A stretch of DNA of 64,000 nucleotides, taken from CAZAKZ01 sp964485695. GTDB lineage: Bacteria; Planctomycetota; JAFGQW01. Positions within the stretch are counted from its first letter, which is position 1, and each line of letters starts with the position of its first letter. The translations under genes and the position numbers were made by a program. The stretch is taken from assembly GCA_964485695.1 (NCBI GenBank), contig CAZAKZ010000010.1, positions 12,389-76,388 of the forward strand, given 5' to 3'. Under the pieces are notes generated by a model, which saw only the letters and a program-made list of their open reading frames with translations, was not told the DNA's origin and did not search any database. Of the stretch, positions 16,684-26,227 are shown piece after piece.

Positions 16684-19332
16684 TCACGGCTGGATCACGA
16701 CCCGGACGCCGTCCGAAAAGTCAGGAATGGAGCTTGGAATACCCGGGGACGGGTCCACGATCACCAGGGCCAGGTAGAAGGGAATGCCGGCGAGGGCTGG
16801 GATGCCGGGGATGAAGATCATGCCGCTCGCGGTGCCGCTGGTGTTCAGGATGCCGCTGAAACCCAGGAATGTGGCCGGGCTGAACCGGGAGAAGAAGAAC
16901 AGATTATCGGCGTTCATCGGAAGGATGCGGGTGTCATCTCCCAGGAGAGGAATACCCAGCGATGTATCGAAGGTGGCGGCGCCCAGGTAGGCCGTGCTCT
17001 TGAAATCCGGCGCCGACCAGACCAGGGTCATGATCTGGCCCACCCGGGCCGTTCCGGGAATGGGCCGGGTGGCATTCGAGAACACGAACCGGATGCCCGC
17101 CGCGCGATGGTCGACTCCGGTCGAGGTGGTGCTGTTGTAGGCGCCGGCACCCGTGCGGTAGGCGCGCTGGACGCCGGTCGAGGTGCTCGTGTTGCGATAG
17201 CTGAGCGCGCCCCCCGATCCGCTCTGGTACCGCACCTCCACCACGAGGTTCTTGGTACCGTCGTAGGTGAAGGGGGCGGAGAACGGGAGGCCGTGCCACT
17301 GGCCCTTGACCAGCCTGACCTCCGCGGTTGCAGAGCTGAAGACGGTCGTGGCGCCGGAGATATTGGCGTCGAAGCCGCTTCCGAAGGTGGCTGAGGTTGC
17401 GGCCACGCGGACCTGGAGGTTGGCGGCCCGGAGCAATCCGGTCTCACTCCCCGGCCAGGTGAGGCCGACGATTTTGCCGTGGGCGGCTACAATGTCTCGC
17501 GGAATGAACCACTGATACCGGACCTCGCCCGATTTGAAGGGAATGCCGCCCGGGTCTGCGGTCACGGGGTTCGAGCCAGGCACGGTGACGGCGCGCGGGC
17601 GGTAAGCAAAGTAGAAGCGGTGCTTCATGCCTGACGGTTCATTGTTGGTCGTGGCCGTGGCGGCGTTGAAGGAACCGCTACCCCGGGCGTAGTTCCGGAT
17701 CGGCTTCGCGGCCGCGCCGCCGTTCCAGGCCGAGTGGAACAGGGTGCCGCCCGTGAGGCCCTGGACCCGGTATTCCACAACCAGGTTGTCCTCGCCGTTG
17801 AGGTCGAAAGGAACCTTGAGGCCGATCTTCACCCAGCCGTCGTTCACGACGTTCCAGGTGAGAGGGCCGTCGAACACCACCCGGGCGTCTTGGGACAGGT
17901 TGGTGGCGAAGTTGCTGCTCAGGGTGGCGGCGGCGCGGTGGGCCATGCGCACCTGGAGCCGGGCGATGCGGATGGTGGTCAGGGACGTGGAGGCCAGGGC
18001 GATGTCCTCGATGAGGCCTCTACGGCCGATGTCCGCGGCCAGGATGAGGGTCTGGGTCCGGGCCTCGGCAAGGCCGAAGGGAATGTCCGTCCCGTTTCCG
18101 ACCGGCGTGCTGCGGTCATCACCGTCGGGCACCATGCGTAGGGTCTGGTTCCAGTCCATGTAGTGCTGCTGCACCTGGGGCCAGATCAGGTCCATGCGGG
18201 CGGCCCCGTTGGAACCGACGGGCTGGGAGGTGCGGCACCCCCCGTAGCCGTGGACGCCGATGCGCCGGTTATCCCGGTTCAGCACCGTGGAGCCGGAGCT
18301 GCCGCCCGTGGTGTCCGCCGTGTGGCCGAAGAAATTCTGGGCGGGGGAGCATTGGATGACCTTGGCCGGGACCGTGACCTGCGGGGTGGGATTGCCCTGA
18401 AAGCTCACCTCCTTGGGCCGGCCGGCGGGATGGCCCGGAATCCAGCAGGGCTCGTTGCGGGTCAGGGGGCCGGACTCGTTCAGGAGGTAGTCGTGTGAGC
18501 CCGGAACGTCCGTGCCGTTGGGGTCCACGCCGCTGGGATTCAGGCGGATCATGGAGGAGTCGTTGCAGCGGGATGTCCACACCATCTGGTGGGGCCCGCG
18601 GATGCGGATCCCGGGAATGACGGGACCGCCGGAACAGCTGGAGTGCTCGTAGTCGAACCACACCTCGAGGGAGTTGGCGGCGGACTGGGATCTGACGCAG
18701 TGGTTGCAGGTGAAGAAGAGTCCGTCGCGGCTCGCCAGGCCGCCGGTGCAGAACGTGGCCGTGGCATTGACCCGGGCCATACCGCAGGCGGCCCGGCCGT
18801 GCTGATACACGCTGGCCGGCTTGGTGGGAGAGTTCTTGTAGCAGGCGATCCTCTCGCGGTCGTTGGTGAGGCACGTGCTCTCGGGCAAGGGCAGGCCGGA
18901 GAGGTCCCAGAACCAGGCATACCGGTCGATGTCGAAGCCGTAGCGATTCCCGCCCTCGGGCCCGGCCCAGAGCTCGATCACCACCAGGTCTCCCGGCACG
19001 GAGAGGGCCCAGATTTCGCCGAGGGGATTGGCCTCCTTTGCGGTGATGCGGTCCACCTCCTTGCCCTTCACGTCGCGGACCACCACGTAGTCGCCCGGGG
19101 CGAGGTCGAAGTTGTTCAGGTGTACCTTGATGAGGGATCCACCGGGATGGTAGATGGGCGCGGACCACACCGGCTGGTCCTCGTCGATGCGCGGCGGATA
19201 CGGGTGAGGCGTGCTGTGGTTGGCGGGAAAGACGTCACCGATCTTGACCACCACGACTTCCTGGGCCGCGAGGGGGCAGACGAGGAGGGAGGCCAACAGA
19301 AGACAGATCGGTATGGATCCGAAAAAACGCAT
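16684..19332 (-). CDS. Secreted trypsin-like serine protease with duplicated beta domains
   Basis: An exported 882-residue protein with signal peptide MRFFGSIPICLLLASLLVCP ending LAAQ. A prodomain-like region (30-180) comes before a chymotrypsin-fold domain (about 180-395). His211 lies in FFTCNHCV, Asp258 in CNDSSMIRLN and Ser346 in TTGGSSGSTV, with several cysteines, as in lysyl-endopeptidase-like bacterial proteases. Two copies of a roughly 160-residue beta domain follow (about 415-575 and 595-755); both contain an LQVR strand, an F-T/D-x-x-G-x-x-NLVVE motif and a closing G-x-G-x-[FY]-N segment. The last 95 residues form a module shared with two other secreted proteins here (19573-20493 and 54386-55678). 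AAGGAGAG precedes the ATG. Probable extracellular scavenging of protein; specificity is not readable. Confidence 0.85.
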   Translation of the reverse strand: MRFFGSIPICLLLASLLVCPLAAQEVVVVKIGDVFPANHSTPHPYPPRIDEDQPVWSAPIYHPGGSLIKVHLNNFDLAPGDYVVVRDVKGKEVDRITAKEANPLGEIWALSVPGDLVVIELWAGPEGGNRYGFDIDRYAWFWDLSGLPLPESTCLTNDRERIACYKNSPTKPASVYQHGRAACGMARVNATATFCTGGLASRDGLFFTCNHCVRSQSAANSLEVWFDYEHSSCSGGPVIPGIRIRGPHQMVWTSRCNDSSMIRLNPSGVDPNGTDVPGSHDYLLNESGPLTRNEPCWIPGHPAGRPKEVSFQGNPTPQVTVPAKVIQCSPAQNFFGHTADTTGGSSGSTVLNRDNRRIGVHGYGGCRTSQPVGSNGAARMDLIWPQVQQHYMDWNQTLRMVPDGDDRSTPVGNGTDIPFGLAEARTQTLILAADIGRRGLIEDIALASTSLTTIRIARLQVRMAHRAAATLSSNFATNLSQDARVVFDGPLTWNVVNDGWVKIGLKVPFDLNGEDNLVVEYRVQGLTGGTLFHSAWNGGAAAKPIRNYARGSGSFNAATATTNNEPSGMKHRFYFAYRPRAVTVPGSNPVTADPGGIPFKSGEVRYQWFIPRDIVAAHGKIVGLTWPGSETGLLRAANLQVRVAATSATFGSGFDANISGATTVFSSATAEVRLVKGQWHGLPFSAPFTYDGTKNLVVEVRYQSGSGGALSYRNTSTSTGVQRAYRTGAGAYNSTTSTGVDHRAAGIRFVFSNATRPIPGTARVGQIMTLVWSAPDFKSTAYLGAATFDTSLGIPLLGDDTRILPMNADNLFFFSRFSPATFLGFSGILNTSGTASGMIFIPGIPALAGIPFYLALVIVDPSPGIPSSIPDFSDGVRVVIQP

Positions 19333-19521
19333 GGTACTCTCCTTCGCCGGCTTTCAGTACACAAGCCGTCTTACGCTCTGATAATCCCCCAGGAAGCACT
19401 GTCCAGTTTACCCGCTATCAGGGTTGCGGGTCAAGAGGGCTCAATCCCGGTTCCGGCCGTGGCCCGGCGACGGGGTGCGGATCAGAGGCGGGATCAGGAT
19501 TTCCGGGCCCGTACAGATAGA

Positions 19522-19550
19522 GGGGCAGACACCTCGAGGGTGCCTGCCCC
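19522..19550 (-). terminator. Terminator-like hairpin
   Basis: An inverted repeat with GGGGCAG/CTGCCCC outer arms and an inner CACC/GGTG stem around TCGA lies 22 nt after the stop of the secreted-protein gene on the minus strand. T-rich sequence is better on the plus side (TTTATGATTTTAT), so it could work in either direction or simply insulate the two secreted-protein genes. Confidence 0.5.
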
Positions 19551-19572
19551 TTTATGATTTTATCCGCAGCCT

Positions 19573-20493
19573 CTACTGAATGGTGAAGAGGAACGTGTTG
19601 CTGATGCCGGATATTCCGGACGGCGCCGTGGCCTTCAGGGTGATGAACGCAGTGTAAATTTTAATGCCCTTCAGTACCGAACTGTTCGGGATATGGAGCT
19701 TGGCCTTGGCCTGGCCACCGGCGTCCAGGATACCTGCGTATTTCTCAAAGATCGACGGCACCGTACCGCCCGTGCTCAGGACCAGGAGGTCGTCCGGCGA
19801 GAGCTCGAGCTTCCGGGTGTCGATGGGGATGGGGCCGTTACCGAAGGAGCTACCCATCTGGTAGGGAAGCCCGGCGTCGGCGGTGGACGCCAGCGCGAAG
19901 TCGATGGCTGTGCCCGGCGCACCAGAGCCCGTACCCGTGAGGTCGGTCGAGATGGCCGGCACATAATAGATGGTTCCGTTCCAGACCCGCGGGGAGAAGA
20001 CCGTGCCGGTGAAGAATCCGGCGCGCACCAGCCCGAGCTGCAGGGCGATGTCGGCATTCGCGTACTTCTGGTTGCTCCCGGTGCCGTTGGTGTAGGCCAT
20101 GCTGGCGCCGGTGTAGTGGATCCCGATGCCGTAGGATTTGTTCTTCAGGACGAAGTCGGTGACGTCCACCGGTGTGGGATTGTTTCGTCCCTGGCCCTTC
20201 CCACTGCCTGTGCTGACCTTCGTCCAGGCCGAGGGGGTACCGTCCTTGCCCACATAGGTGTTCGGCGTCGTGTAGACATCGATCGTGAAGGCTGTGTTCA
20301 CGGCCGAGGAGATGTTCACGTCGAGGGACGTGATACGAATACCCGCCGGGAGGAGGATATTGGCGTCGTACATGTTCACCCAGTTCGTGGAGCCGCCGTT
20401 GTTCGAGGCGAACGTGGTGGTAATGGAGCGGGTCTGGGCGGTGACCAGACCGGCCAGAACGAGAAACGAAATCGCGAATACTGCCTTACGCAT
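19573..20493 (-). CDS. Secreted protein of unknown function with shared C-terminal module
   Basis: A 306-residue exported protein. The start at 20493 is chosen because MRKAVFAISFLVLAGLVTAQ is a clean signal peptide and AAGGAG lies just upstream; an upstream in-frame extension has no signal. The mature N-terminal part (about residues 20-200) is beta-rich and Ser/Thr/Gly-rich (TTFASNNGGSTNWVNMYDAN, FTIDVYTTPNTYVG), suggestive of an adhesive or structural sandwich domain. The last 95 residues (LELSPDDLLVLSTGG, KYAGILDAGGQAKAKLHIPN, VLKGIKIYTAFITL) match the C-termini of the protease at 16684-19332 and of the propeller protein at 54386-55678. No enzymatic motif is seen. It is followed by a hairpin and lies 240 bp upstream of the protease gene. 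Confidence 0.8.
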   Translation of the reverse strand: MRKAVFAISFLVLAGLVTAQTRSITTTFASNNGGSTNWVNMYDANILLPAGIRITSLDVNISSAVNTAFTIDVYTTPNTYVGKDGTPSAWTKVSTGSGKGQGRNNPTPVDVTDFVLKNKSYGIGIHYTGASMAYTNGTGSNQKYANADIALQLGLVRAGFFTGTVFSPRVWNGTIYYVPAISTDLTGTGSGAPGTAIDFALASTADAGLPYQMGSSFGNGPIPIDTRKLELSPDDLLVLSTGGTVPSIFEKYAGILDAGGQAKAKLHIPNSSVLKGIKIYTAFITLKATAPSGISGISNTFLFTIQ

Positions 20494-20696
20494 GGTACAA
20501 CTCCTTGAATAGACCTCCACGTTTGGATGAGACAAGACCCGTGGTCTCGAATTGCGATGCAATGATCCCTGAACTCCCAGAAACCGATTCTGGACGTCCT
20601 TCATGTCCCACGATGTGCGGATTCATACTACAAACGTGATTTAATGCTACCATCGTAGCGCGAGGGCCAGCGTGGGTCAAGGAGTTCACCTATGAT

Positions 20697-20721
20697 CAGG
20701 GGAAAGAGCAACTTCCCCCTG
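20697..20721 (-). terminator. Hairpin downstream of the SprT-like gene
   Basis: CAGGGGAA and TTCCCCCTG arms flank an 8-nt loop about 15 nt beyond the stop of the SprT-like gene. The stem is GC-rich but no U-tract follows on either strand. The rest of the 243-bp gap to the secreted-protein start (20494-20736) shows no gene or clear promoter. Confidence 0.4.
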
Positions 20722-20736
20722 TGGCTCTGATTGGCT

Positions 20737-21291
20737 TCAGAAGAGGCTCTGCTGGGAATACGCGGGTTTTGGTACCAGGTCGCCACCGCACAGGCAGGTG
20801 TAGGTGCCTCGGCGGCGGACCTCGCGTCGGGTTTGCACCGGACCGAGGTCCACGATCTTGTTGCATCGGAGACAGACCCACCGGCTGCCGGGCCGGGGCT
20901 TCCTCTCGAGCCCCTCCACATCCATGTCGTGGCACCGCTCGGGAGCATGGCCCATTCGCCGCATGATCGATTTCCACTGCTCGCCGTGATCGCACACCCG
21001 GCCACCGTACCGGGCCCGTACCACCGCGTGGGAAAGTTCATGCGCCAGGGTGGGGATCAAGGCCTCCGGCTGGCGTTTCAGGAGAAGGTTCGGATTGAGT
21101 TCGATGAAAAACCGGGCGGGAACATGGTCGCGGCGGATGCGCCGGTAGGAACAGGCGCCGGCCCGGGTGCGCATGCGGGTGTTGAACCGGATCTCGATGC
21201 GCTCCCGCAGGCCGTTCGCCTCGACCCGGGCGAGGAGCTCCCGGACTTTTTCTTTCAGGGTCTCCATGTCCCCGGGAATTGCGTCATCCAT
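20737..21291 (-). CDS. SprT-like zinc metalloprotein
   Basis: A 184-residue cytoplasmic protein of the SprT/Spartan-like family. The zinc site HELSH is at residues 84-88 (LAHELSHAVVRARYGG) with a third His near 102 (DHGEQWKS), typical of SprT. Two CxxC-type pairs near the C-terminus (WVCLRCNK and YTCLCGG) form a zinc ribbon. Eukaryotic Spartan cleaves DNA-protein crosslinks; the bacterial role is less clear. The start at 21291 follows a GAGGAAT 10 nt upstream and lies 15 bp after the stop of the thioesterase gene, so the pair is an operon. A longer in-frame extension to 21447 would overlap that gene and is rejected. Confidence 0.85.
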   Translation of the reverse strand: MDDAIPGDMETLKEKVRELLARVEANGLRERIEIRFNTRMRTRAGACSYRRIRRDHVPARFFIELNPNLLLKRQPEALIPTLAHELSHAVVRARYGGRVCDHGEQWKSIMRRMGHAPERCHDMDVEGLERKPRPGSRWVCLRCNKIVDLGPVQTRREVRRRGTYTCLCGGDLVPKPAYSQQSLF

Positions 21292-21305
21292 CGTCGCACC
21301 ATTCC

Positions 21306-21707
21306 TCAGGTCACGGCCTCGAAGGCTTTCCGGAACACCTCGGCCAGGGGCACGGGCTTCTTGTCTTCTCCCACGGTCACCATGGAGGTGTAACCTTCGG
21401 CCAGCAGAACAGGCTCTTCCCCCTTTCGGGTACGGTATACACGACATCCGATCCTGAATCCCGCCTTGCGCACCTCGGCCACGAAGGAGTGTATCTCCAG
21501 CGGATCGTCGAACTCGGCGGAGGCATGAAACTCCGCGTGGGTCTCGGCGATGGGCAGGCGCCAGTCATACGGGAGCCCCAGCTCCCGGAACAGCTCGATC
21601 CGGCCCACCTCGAAATAGACGAAGAAGTTGTTGTAGTAGACGATACCGGCGGCGTCGGTCTCGGCGTAGCGCACGCGGGTGCAGGTCTTGAAGATCTTCG
21701 TGGCCAT
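21306..21707 (-). CDS. Hotdog-fold acyl-CoA thioesterase (YbgC/4-hydroxybenzoyl-CoA thioesterase-like)
   Basis: A 133-residue single-domain hotdog protein. The active-site pattern TRVRYAETDAAGIVYYNNFF carries the Asp of the 4HBT/YbgC class, where the Asp activates water for thioester hydrolysis. It continues with YFEVGRIELFRELGLPYDW and ends with VLLAEGYTSMVTVGEDKK. Likely substrates are short or medium acyl-CoA esters in the cytoplasm; in some bacteria YbgC sits with Tol-Pal genes, but none are here. It is first in a two-gene unit with the SprT-like gene. Confidence 0.9.
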   Translation of the reverse strand: MATKIFKTCTRVRYAETDAAGIVYYNNFFVYFEVGRIELFRELGLPYDWRLPIAETHAEFHASAEFDDPLEIHSFVAEVRKAGFRIGCRVYRTRKGEEPVLLAEGYTSMVTVGEDKKPVPLAEVFRKAFEAVT

Positions 21708-21856
21708 GGTCGTTTCTCCAGCGTCGCATGAACGTCAGCATTCTACAGATACAGCACCGGTGTGCACAGCACTATCGTGAAAGGAAGCTCCGTCTTGCAT
21801 TCGGTTTTGCTAAACGTAGAGTAGTCACCATACCTCCTGAATGAAAAGGCGTGACG

Positions 21857-23986
21857 ATGAACTCCAGGTCAGCTCTTCTTACCGTAGTGGTTCTGGTGAT
21901 GATCTTGGCCCTGCCGGCCGAGGCACAGGTCGCAAGGTCCGGTTCTCCGGTCACCTTCGGCTCCCTTCTCGACGACATGACCGATCTGGCGAGGCTGGCG
22001 CGTCTGCCCGAGCCGGCGTACAAGACGGTCCAGTTCTCCAGTTATGACCGGCGTTCGATCTCCCCCGACGCTCCGGGGTGGTTCAATAACGCCGACGGTT
22101 TCGGCCGCGAGCCCGTGCCGGGCTTCCTCGAGGTTCTCGAGAAGCCCGAGAAGAAGGGCAATGGGCTCTACCTCCTGGCGGACGTGAAGGGTCCGGGCGC
22201 CGTCGTGCGCGGCTGGTCCGCCGGCATGGGGGGCACCCTGAAGGTCCATCTCGACGGCGCCGAGACGCCCGTATTCGAGGGCTCCGGCTACGACTTCCTG
22301 GCCCGGAAGTCGAGGTATTTCCTGGCCCGGGCGGGGGTTGACCTCGGCTGCGGGGACGCGTTCTGCCAGCAGGATGCAGACTACATGCCCCTGCCGTTCG
22401 GGAAGTCGCTGCGTGTGACCTGGAATGGGCCCCTGAAGGCGCTTCACTTCTATCACCTGGAGGTGCGTCTCTACGGGAAAGAGATCGAGGTGAAGACCTT
22501 CGATCCCCGGAAGGACTTCGCCGCGTACGGGAAGAGCCTCCGCCGGGCCGTGCAGCGTCTCACGCAGCGCCTCTACCATCATCCGGGCACGGAGCATGAG
22601 AAGGAAGCAGACCTGGCTTCCGGGAGAGCCTGGAAGTGGGAGCTCGGTTCGATCCATGAAAGTGGGAACGCACTCACGGAGTTCAGGATTCGCCTCGAGG
22701 CCGTCGACCTCCGGAAGGCTTTGCGGGGCACGCTCCTCAGGATCGCCTTCGACGGCGCGAGCCGGGCCCAGGTGGATGCGCCGGTGGGGGACTTCTTCGG
22801 ATCCGGGCCCGGAGTGAATCCGATCTACAGCCTGCCCATGCGCGTGGGGCCCGCAGGCACCATGACCTGCTCCTTTGTCATGCCGTACCGCAAGGAGGCG
22901 GTGATCCGCCTCCTCAATTCCACGAAGCAACGCGTGAAGGTTCATGCGGCCGTGAAAATCGCTCCCTGGAACTGGGACGACCGATCCCTCTACTTCCGGG
23001 CCCGGTGGCGCACCGACAACGACCTGGACCTCGAGTCCGGCACCCTGGACCTGCCCTTCCTGCTGGTGCGGGGCGCGGGGCGGCTGGTGGGTATCGCCGT
23101 CATGCTGGTGAATCCGTCGCCGTGCGCCACGCCGTACGGCAGCTGGTGGGGCGAGGGGGACGAGAAGGTCTTCGTGGACGGCGAGGCCGCGCCCTCCTTC
23201 TTCGGCACGGGATCCGAGGACTACTTCAACTACTCCTGGAGCCGCCCGGACCTCTTCGACCACCCCTACTGCGGCCAGCCTCTGGATTCCGGGCCGGGAA
23301 ACCTGGGATACGTGTCCAACCACCGCTGGCACATCCTCGATGACATCCCCTTCCAGAACCATCTGGCGTTCTACATGGAGCTCAAGCCCCACCGCCCCTT
23401 CCCCGGTCTGTGCTACAGCCGCATCGCTTACCATTACACCCGGCCCGGCGCCGTGGACGATCACCGGCGCGTCCAGATGTCCGAGCTCCGGGTGCCCGAC
23501 CTGAGGTCCATGGAGCCCAGACCCATCATGGGTGTCTACAATGCCGTCTTCAACCACTTCGAGTCGCTGCCCGGACAGGCCACGCCGGCGACGCCGGGCG
23601 TGGTGACCCTCGAGGACGTGCAGCCGGGCGCCTCCCGCGGCCGTCTGGTCACCTGGTCGGCGAAAAAGGGGGACTGCCTCGGGTATACCCTGTCCGTGAA
23701 GGAGGCGGGAAAGTACGCCTTCAATATCGTGGCGGCCCACTGGCCGGAGTCTCGCTCGCTCCGCATCCTCCTGAATGGCCGGCCCCTGGTGGTGGGGAGC
23801 CTGGGCGGCGCAATGGAGGGGAAACAGGGGGAGGAGATCCTGGTGCTGAGAAGTGCGCACGCCCGGAGGCTCCTCAGCACCGCCTTCAGGCCGGTGGACC
23901 TGAAGGCGGGCGACCACCACCTCGTGGTCGAGTGCGTGGAGTCGGGACGCTTCGGTTTCGACTACCTCTGGATCCGGAAACAGTAG
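21857..23986 (+). CDS. Exported GH172 (DUF2961) family glycosidase-like protein
   Basis: A 709-residue secreted protein. The signal peptide MNSRSALLTVVVLVMILALP ends AEAQ; a GTG 6 nt upstream is an alternative start. The DUF2961/GH172 domain spans about 25-560: SSYDRRSISPDAPGWFNNAD, GPGAVVRGWSAGMGGTLKVH, and the strongly conserved FFGTGSEDYFNYSWS with PYCGQP, where the Glu of GSEDYF is in the presumed active site. Characterised GH172 enzymes act on fructofuranosyl and arabinofuranosyl linkages. The last 120 residues (TLSVKEAGKYAFNIVAAHW) look like a carbohydrate-binding beta-sandwich. It is 13 bp upstream of the beta-helix gene. Likely substrate: a polysaccharide or glycoconjugate met outside the cytoplasm; the sugar is not known. 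Confidence 0.88.
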   Translation: MNSRSALLTVVVLVMILALPAEAQVARSGSPVTFGSLLDDMTDLARLARLPEPAYKTVQFSSYDRRSISPDAPGWFNNADGFGREPVPGFLEVLEKPEKKGNGLYLLADVKGPGAVVRGWSAGMGGTLKVHLDGAETPVFEGSGYDFLARKSRYFLARAGVDLGCGDAFCQQDADYMPLPFGKSLRVTWNGPLKALHFYHLEVRLYGKEIEVKTFDPRKDFAAYGKSLRRAVQRLTQRLYHHPGTEHEKEADLASGRAWKWELGSIHESGNALTEFRIRLEAVDLRKALRGTLLRIAFDGASRAQVDAPVGDFFGSGPGVNPIYSLPMRVGPAGTMTCSFVMPYRKEAVIRLLNSTKQRVKVHAAVKIAPWNWDDRSLYFRARWRTDNDLDLESGTLDLPFLLVRGAGRLVGIAVMLVNPSPCATPYGSWWGEGDEKVFVDGEAAPSFFGTGSEDYFNYSWSRPDLFDHPYCGQPLDSGPGNLGYVSNHRWHILDDIPFQNHLAFYMELKPHRPFPGLCYSRIAYHYTRPGAVDDHRRVQMSELRVPDLRSMEPRPIMGVYNAVFNHFESLPGQATPATPGVVTLEDVQPGASRGRLVTWSAKKGDCLGYTLSVKEAGKYAFNIVAAHWPESRSLRILLNGRPLVVGSLGGAMEGKQGEEILVLRSAHARRLLSTAFRPVDLKAGDHHLVVECVESGRFGFDYLWIRKQ

Positions 23987-23999
23987 GGGGAAATCGGGT

Positions 24000-26120
24000 A
24001 TGCGCCCCATCGAGTGTTTTCTCGTCCTGGTCCTGGTGGCACTGGGATCTGCGGCTGTAGCGCAGAAGGAGATTTCCATCAACCGGGACAACATCGTGAT
24101 CAGGCAGTCGGTGCGCATCAAGCCGGGCCGGTATCGCGTCGCGGACCAGGACGAGAACGGGGTCCTGCGCATCAGGGCGGATGACGTGGTCGTCGACTTC
24201 CAGGGGGCCGAGCTGATCGCGATGAAACTCGATGGGGCCGCCCTCGACAAGGCCCTGGGCGTGGGCGTCTCCGTGGAGGGCGCGCGCAATGTGACCCTTT
24301 GCAATGCTCGCGTTCACGGCTATTTTATCAACATCCAGGCCAGGGGCGCTCACGGGCTCCGCCTCGAGAATTGCAGAGCGGACCTCAGCCGGGCCCACCG
24401 CATTGCCCGGGGCGGGCAACCCGTGAACACCTGGCTGCACCTGCGCTCGCTGGAGGCGTGGCGGAGCTACGGCGCCGGGTTCTGGATCGAGAGGTGCAAC
24501 AACAGCGTCATCCGGGGCTGCCGGGCCTGCCGGGCCCAGAACGGCCTCCTGGTGGTCTACTCGTCTTCGTGCAGGGTGACGGGCTGTGACTTCTCGTTCA
24601 ACTCCGGGTGGGGCCTCGGCCTGTGGGGCGCCAGCCGGAATGTGGTGGCGTGGAACCACATCGACTTCGTCAACCGCCCCTGGGGCGGCGGCTGGGGCGG
24701 GGACTCGGCGGGCCTGGTGGTGGTGAACGACTCCCACGAGAACTTCATCGTGGGCAACTCGCTGACCCACGGGGGCGACGGCTTCTTCCTCACCGACCGC
24801 GTCAACGGCGGCATCAACGGCAAGGAGAAGACCACGAACATCCAGGGCAGCTGTGACCGCAACATCATCGCGCGAAACGACGGCTCCTGGTCGCCGTGCA
24901 ATGCCTTCGAGGGCACTTTCTCCAGGGGGAACGTCTACTTCGAGAACATCGCCAGCGACTCGCGCTACGGATTCTGGCTCGGCTACTCCAACGATTCACT
25001 GCTTCTCGGAAATGAAATCGTCGGAAACAAGGTCGACGGCATCGCCATCGAGCACGGATCGGGTACGCGCGTGGAGAGAAACACCTTCTGCGGCATGGGC
25101 CAGTCGGCCGTGGCGCTCTGGTCCAGCGACAACTGGCTGAACGACCTTCACCCCTCCCGGGACATTGAAATCCGCAACAACCGGATCACGGACTGCCGGC
25201 GCGCCTTTCACCTGAAATTCTCAACGGAGGTTTCCGCCGGCAACAACGAGATCACCAACGCACCGGGCGCCGATTTCGATTTCGTCACTCGCCCGCCTGC
25301 AAGGGCGCTCGAGAAATTCAAGGCCTCCAAGGACCACGTGCGCCTCCAGGAGATCCTCGCCGCCCGTCCGAAGGACTTCACTTTTTTCCGCGATCAGAAG
25401 GGTCCCAGGGGCATCGACTGGATCCGGGTGAATGAATTCAGCCCGCGGGACTTCCGGGGAGGCGTCGTGGCCTGGCGAAAGAAGGATTCTTGCACCCTCG
25501 AGGTCTTCCCCATGGTGTCAGCCGACCTCGAGTTCAAGAAACCCGGATGGATCACCGTGGAGAAGGACGGCGGCGCCGGTACGTGGATCGTGACTGCGCA
25601 GCCCGCCAAGGGGCCCGGCGAGATCAGGGGCTATTCCATCGAGGTCCGTCAGGAAGGCGGGAGGAAGACCCAGGTGCTCACGGGTTCATTCAACACGGCG
25701 CAGTGGGACGTCCGCTGGTATCGCTGGGACCGGCCGAAGAAGCTGGCCTACGGGGACAGGGCCGCCTGGAAGCGGCTGTTCAGATCCAAACCCATCCACA
25801 CCCAGACCACCCGTGGGTTGAGCAAGGCGCTGTGGGCACGGGATTTTCCCGATGGCGTGCCGCGGGGCTACTTCGCCCTCGTCGCCCGGTCCCGGATCCG
25901 ACTTCCCGGCGGTCGCTACCGCCTTTCCACGCTTTCGGACGACGGCATCCGGGTCTTCCTCAACGGCAAGGAGGTGATCTCGCGGTGGAACCACCACGGC
26001 CCGACGCCGGATAGCACCGAGGTCAAAATCCGGCGCGGCGTGCATGAGTTCATCATCCACTACTGCCAGCAGACAGGCGCTTCGGCGCTGGAATTCGGGT
26101 GGACCCGAGTGGACCGATAG
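24000..26120 (+). CDS. Exported right-handed beta-helix protein with C-terminal PA14-like domain
   Basis: A 706-residue exported protein. The signal peptide MRPIECFLVLVLVALGSAAV ends AQ. Residues about 35-430 form a right-handed parallel beta-helix with repeating N/V/G rungs (GVSVEGARNVTLCNARVHGY, IERCNNSVIRGCRACRAQNG, SHENFIVGNSLTHGGDGFFL), as in polysaccharide lyases and glycosidases of this fold. No catalytic triad is recognised. Residues about 550-705 form a PA14-like sandwich (YRLSTLSDDGIRVFLNGKEV), often a sugar-binding module. It follows the GH172 gene by 13 bp and should act with it on the same extracellular carbohydrate. Confidence 0.87.
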   Translation: MRPIECFLVLVLVALGSAAVAQKEISINRDNIVIRQSVRIKPGRYRVADQDENGVLRIRADDVVVDFQGAELIAMKLDGAALDKALGVGVSVEGARNVTLCNARVHGYFINIQARGAHGLRLENCRADLSRAHRIARGGQPVNTWLHLRSLEAWRSYGAGFWIERCNNSVIRGCRACRAQNGLLVVYSSSCRVTGCDFSFNSGWGLGLWGASRNVVAWNHIDFVNRPWGGGWGGDSAGLVVVNDSHENFIVGNSLTHGGDGFFLTDRVNGGINGKEKTTNIQGSCDRNIIARNDGSWSPCNAFEGTFSRGNVYFENIASDSRYGFWLGYSNDSLLLGNEIVGNKVDGIAIEHGSGTRVERNTFCGMGQSAVALWSSDNWLNDLHPSRDIEIRNNRITDCRRAFHLKFSTEVSAGNNEITNAPGADFDFVTRPPARALEKFKASKDHVRLQEILAARPKDFTFFRDQKGPRGIDWIRVNEFSPRDFRGGVVAWRKKDSCTLEVFPMVSADLEFKKPGWITVEKDGGAGTWIVTAQPAKGPGEIRGYSIEVRQEGGRKTQVLTGSFNTAQWDVRWYRWDRPKKLAYGDRAAWKRLFRSKPIHTQTTRGLSKALWARDFPDGVPRGYFALVARSRIRLPGGRYRLSTLSDDGIRVFLNGKEVISRWNHHGPTPDSTEVKIRRGVHEFIIHYCQQTGASALEFGWTRVDR

Positions 26121-26227
26121 GACAGAAATAGCGATTTCCTGCCCGATCCCGTACAATCTGGAACTTTCCGGCCCGGCCAGCATCTTGTGGCGGCCGATTT
26201 CCAGAGGTTCCCGGATCGTTCCCTGCC

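Noticed and set aside
20493..20604. Upstream extension of the secreted-protein frame
   Set aside because: The extension has no signal peptide or ribosome-binding site; the shorter start has both.
21869..24304. Long open frame on the minus strand opposite the GH172 gene (also 30026-32008 and 26273-27307)
   Set aside because: These lie antisense to strongly supported genes, with no signal peptide, start site or recognisable protein. Long antisense frames are expected in high-GC DNA.
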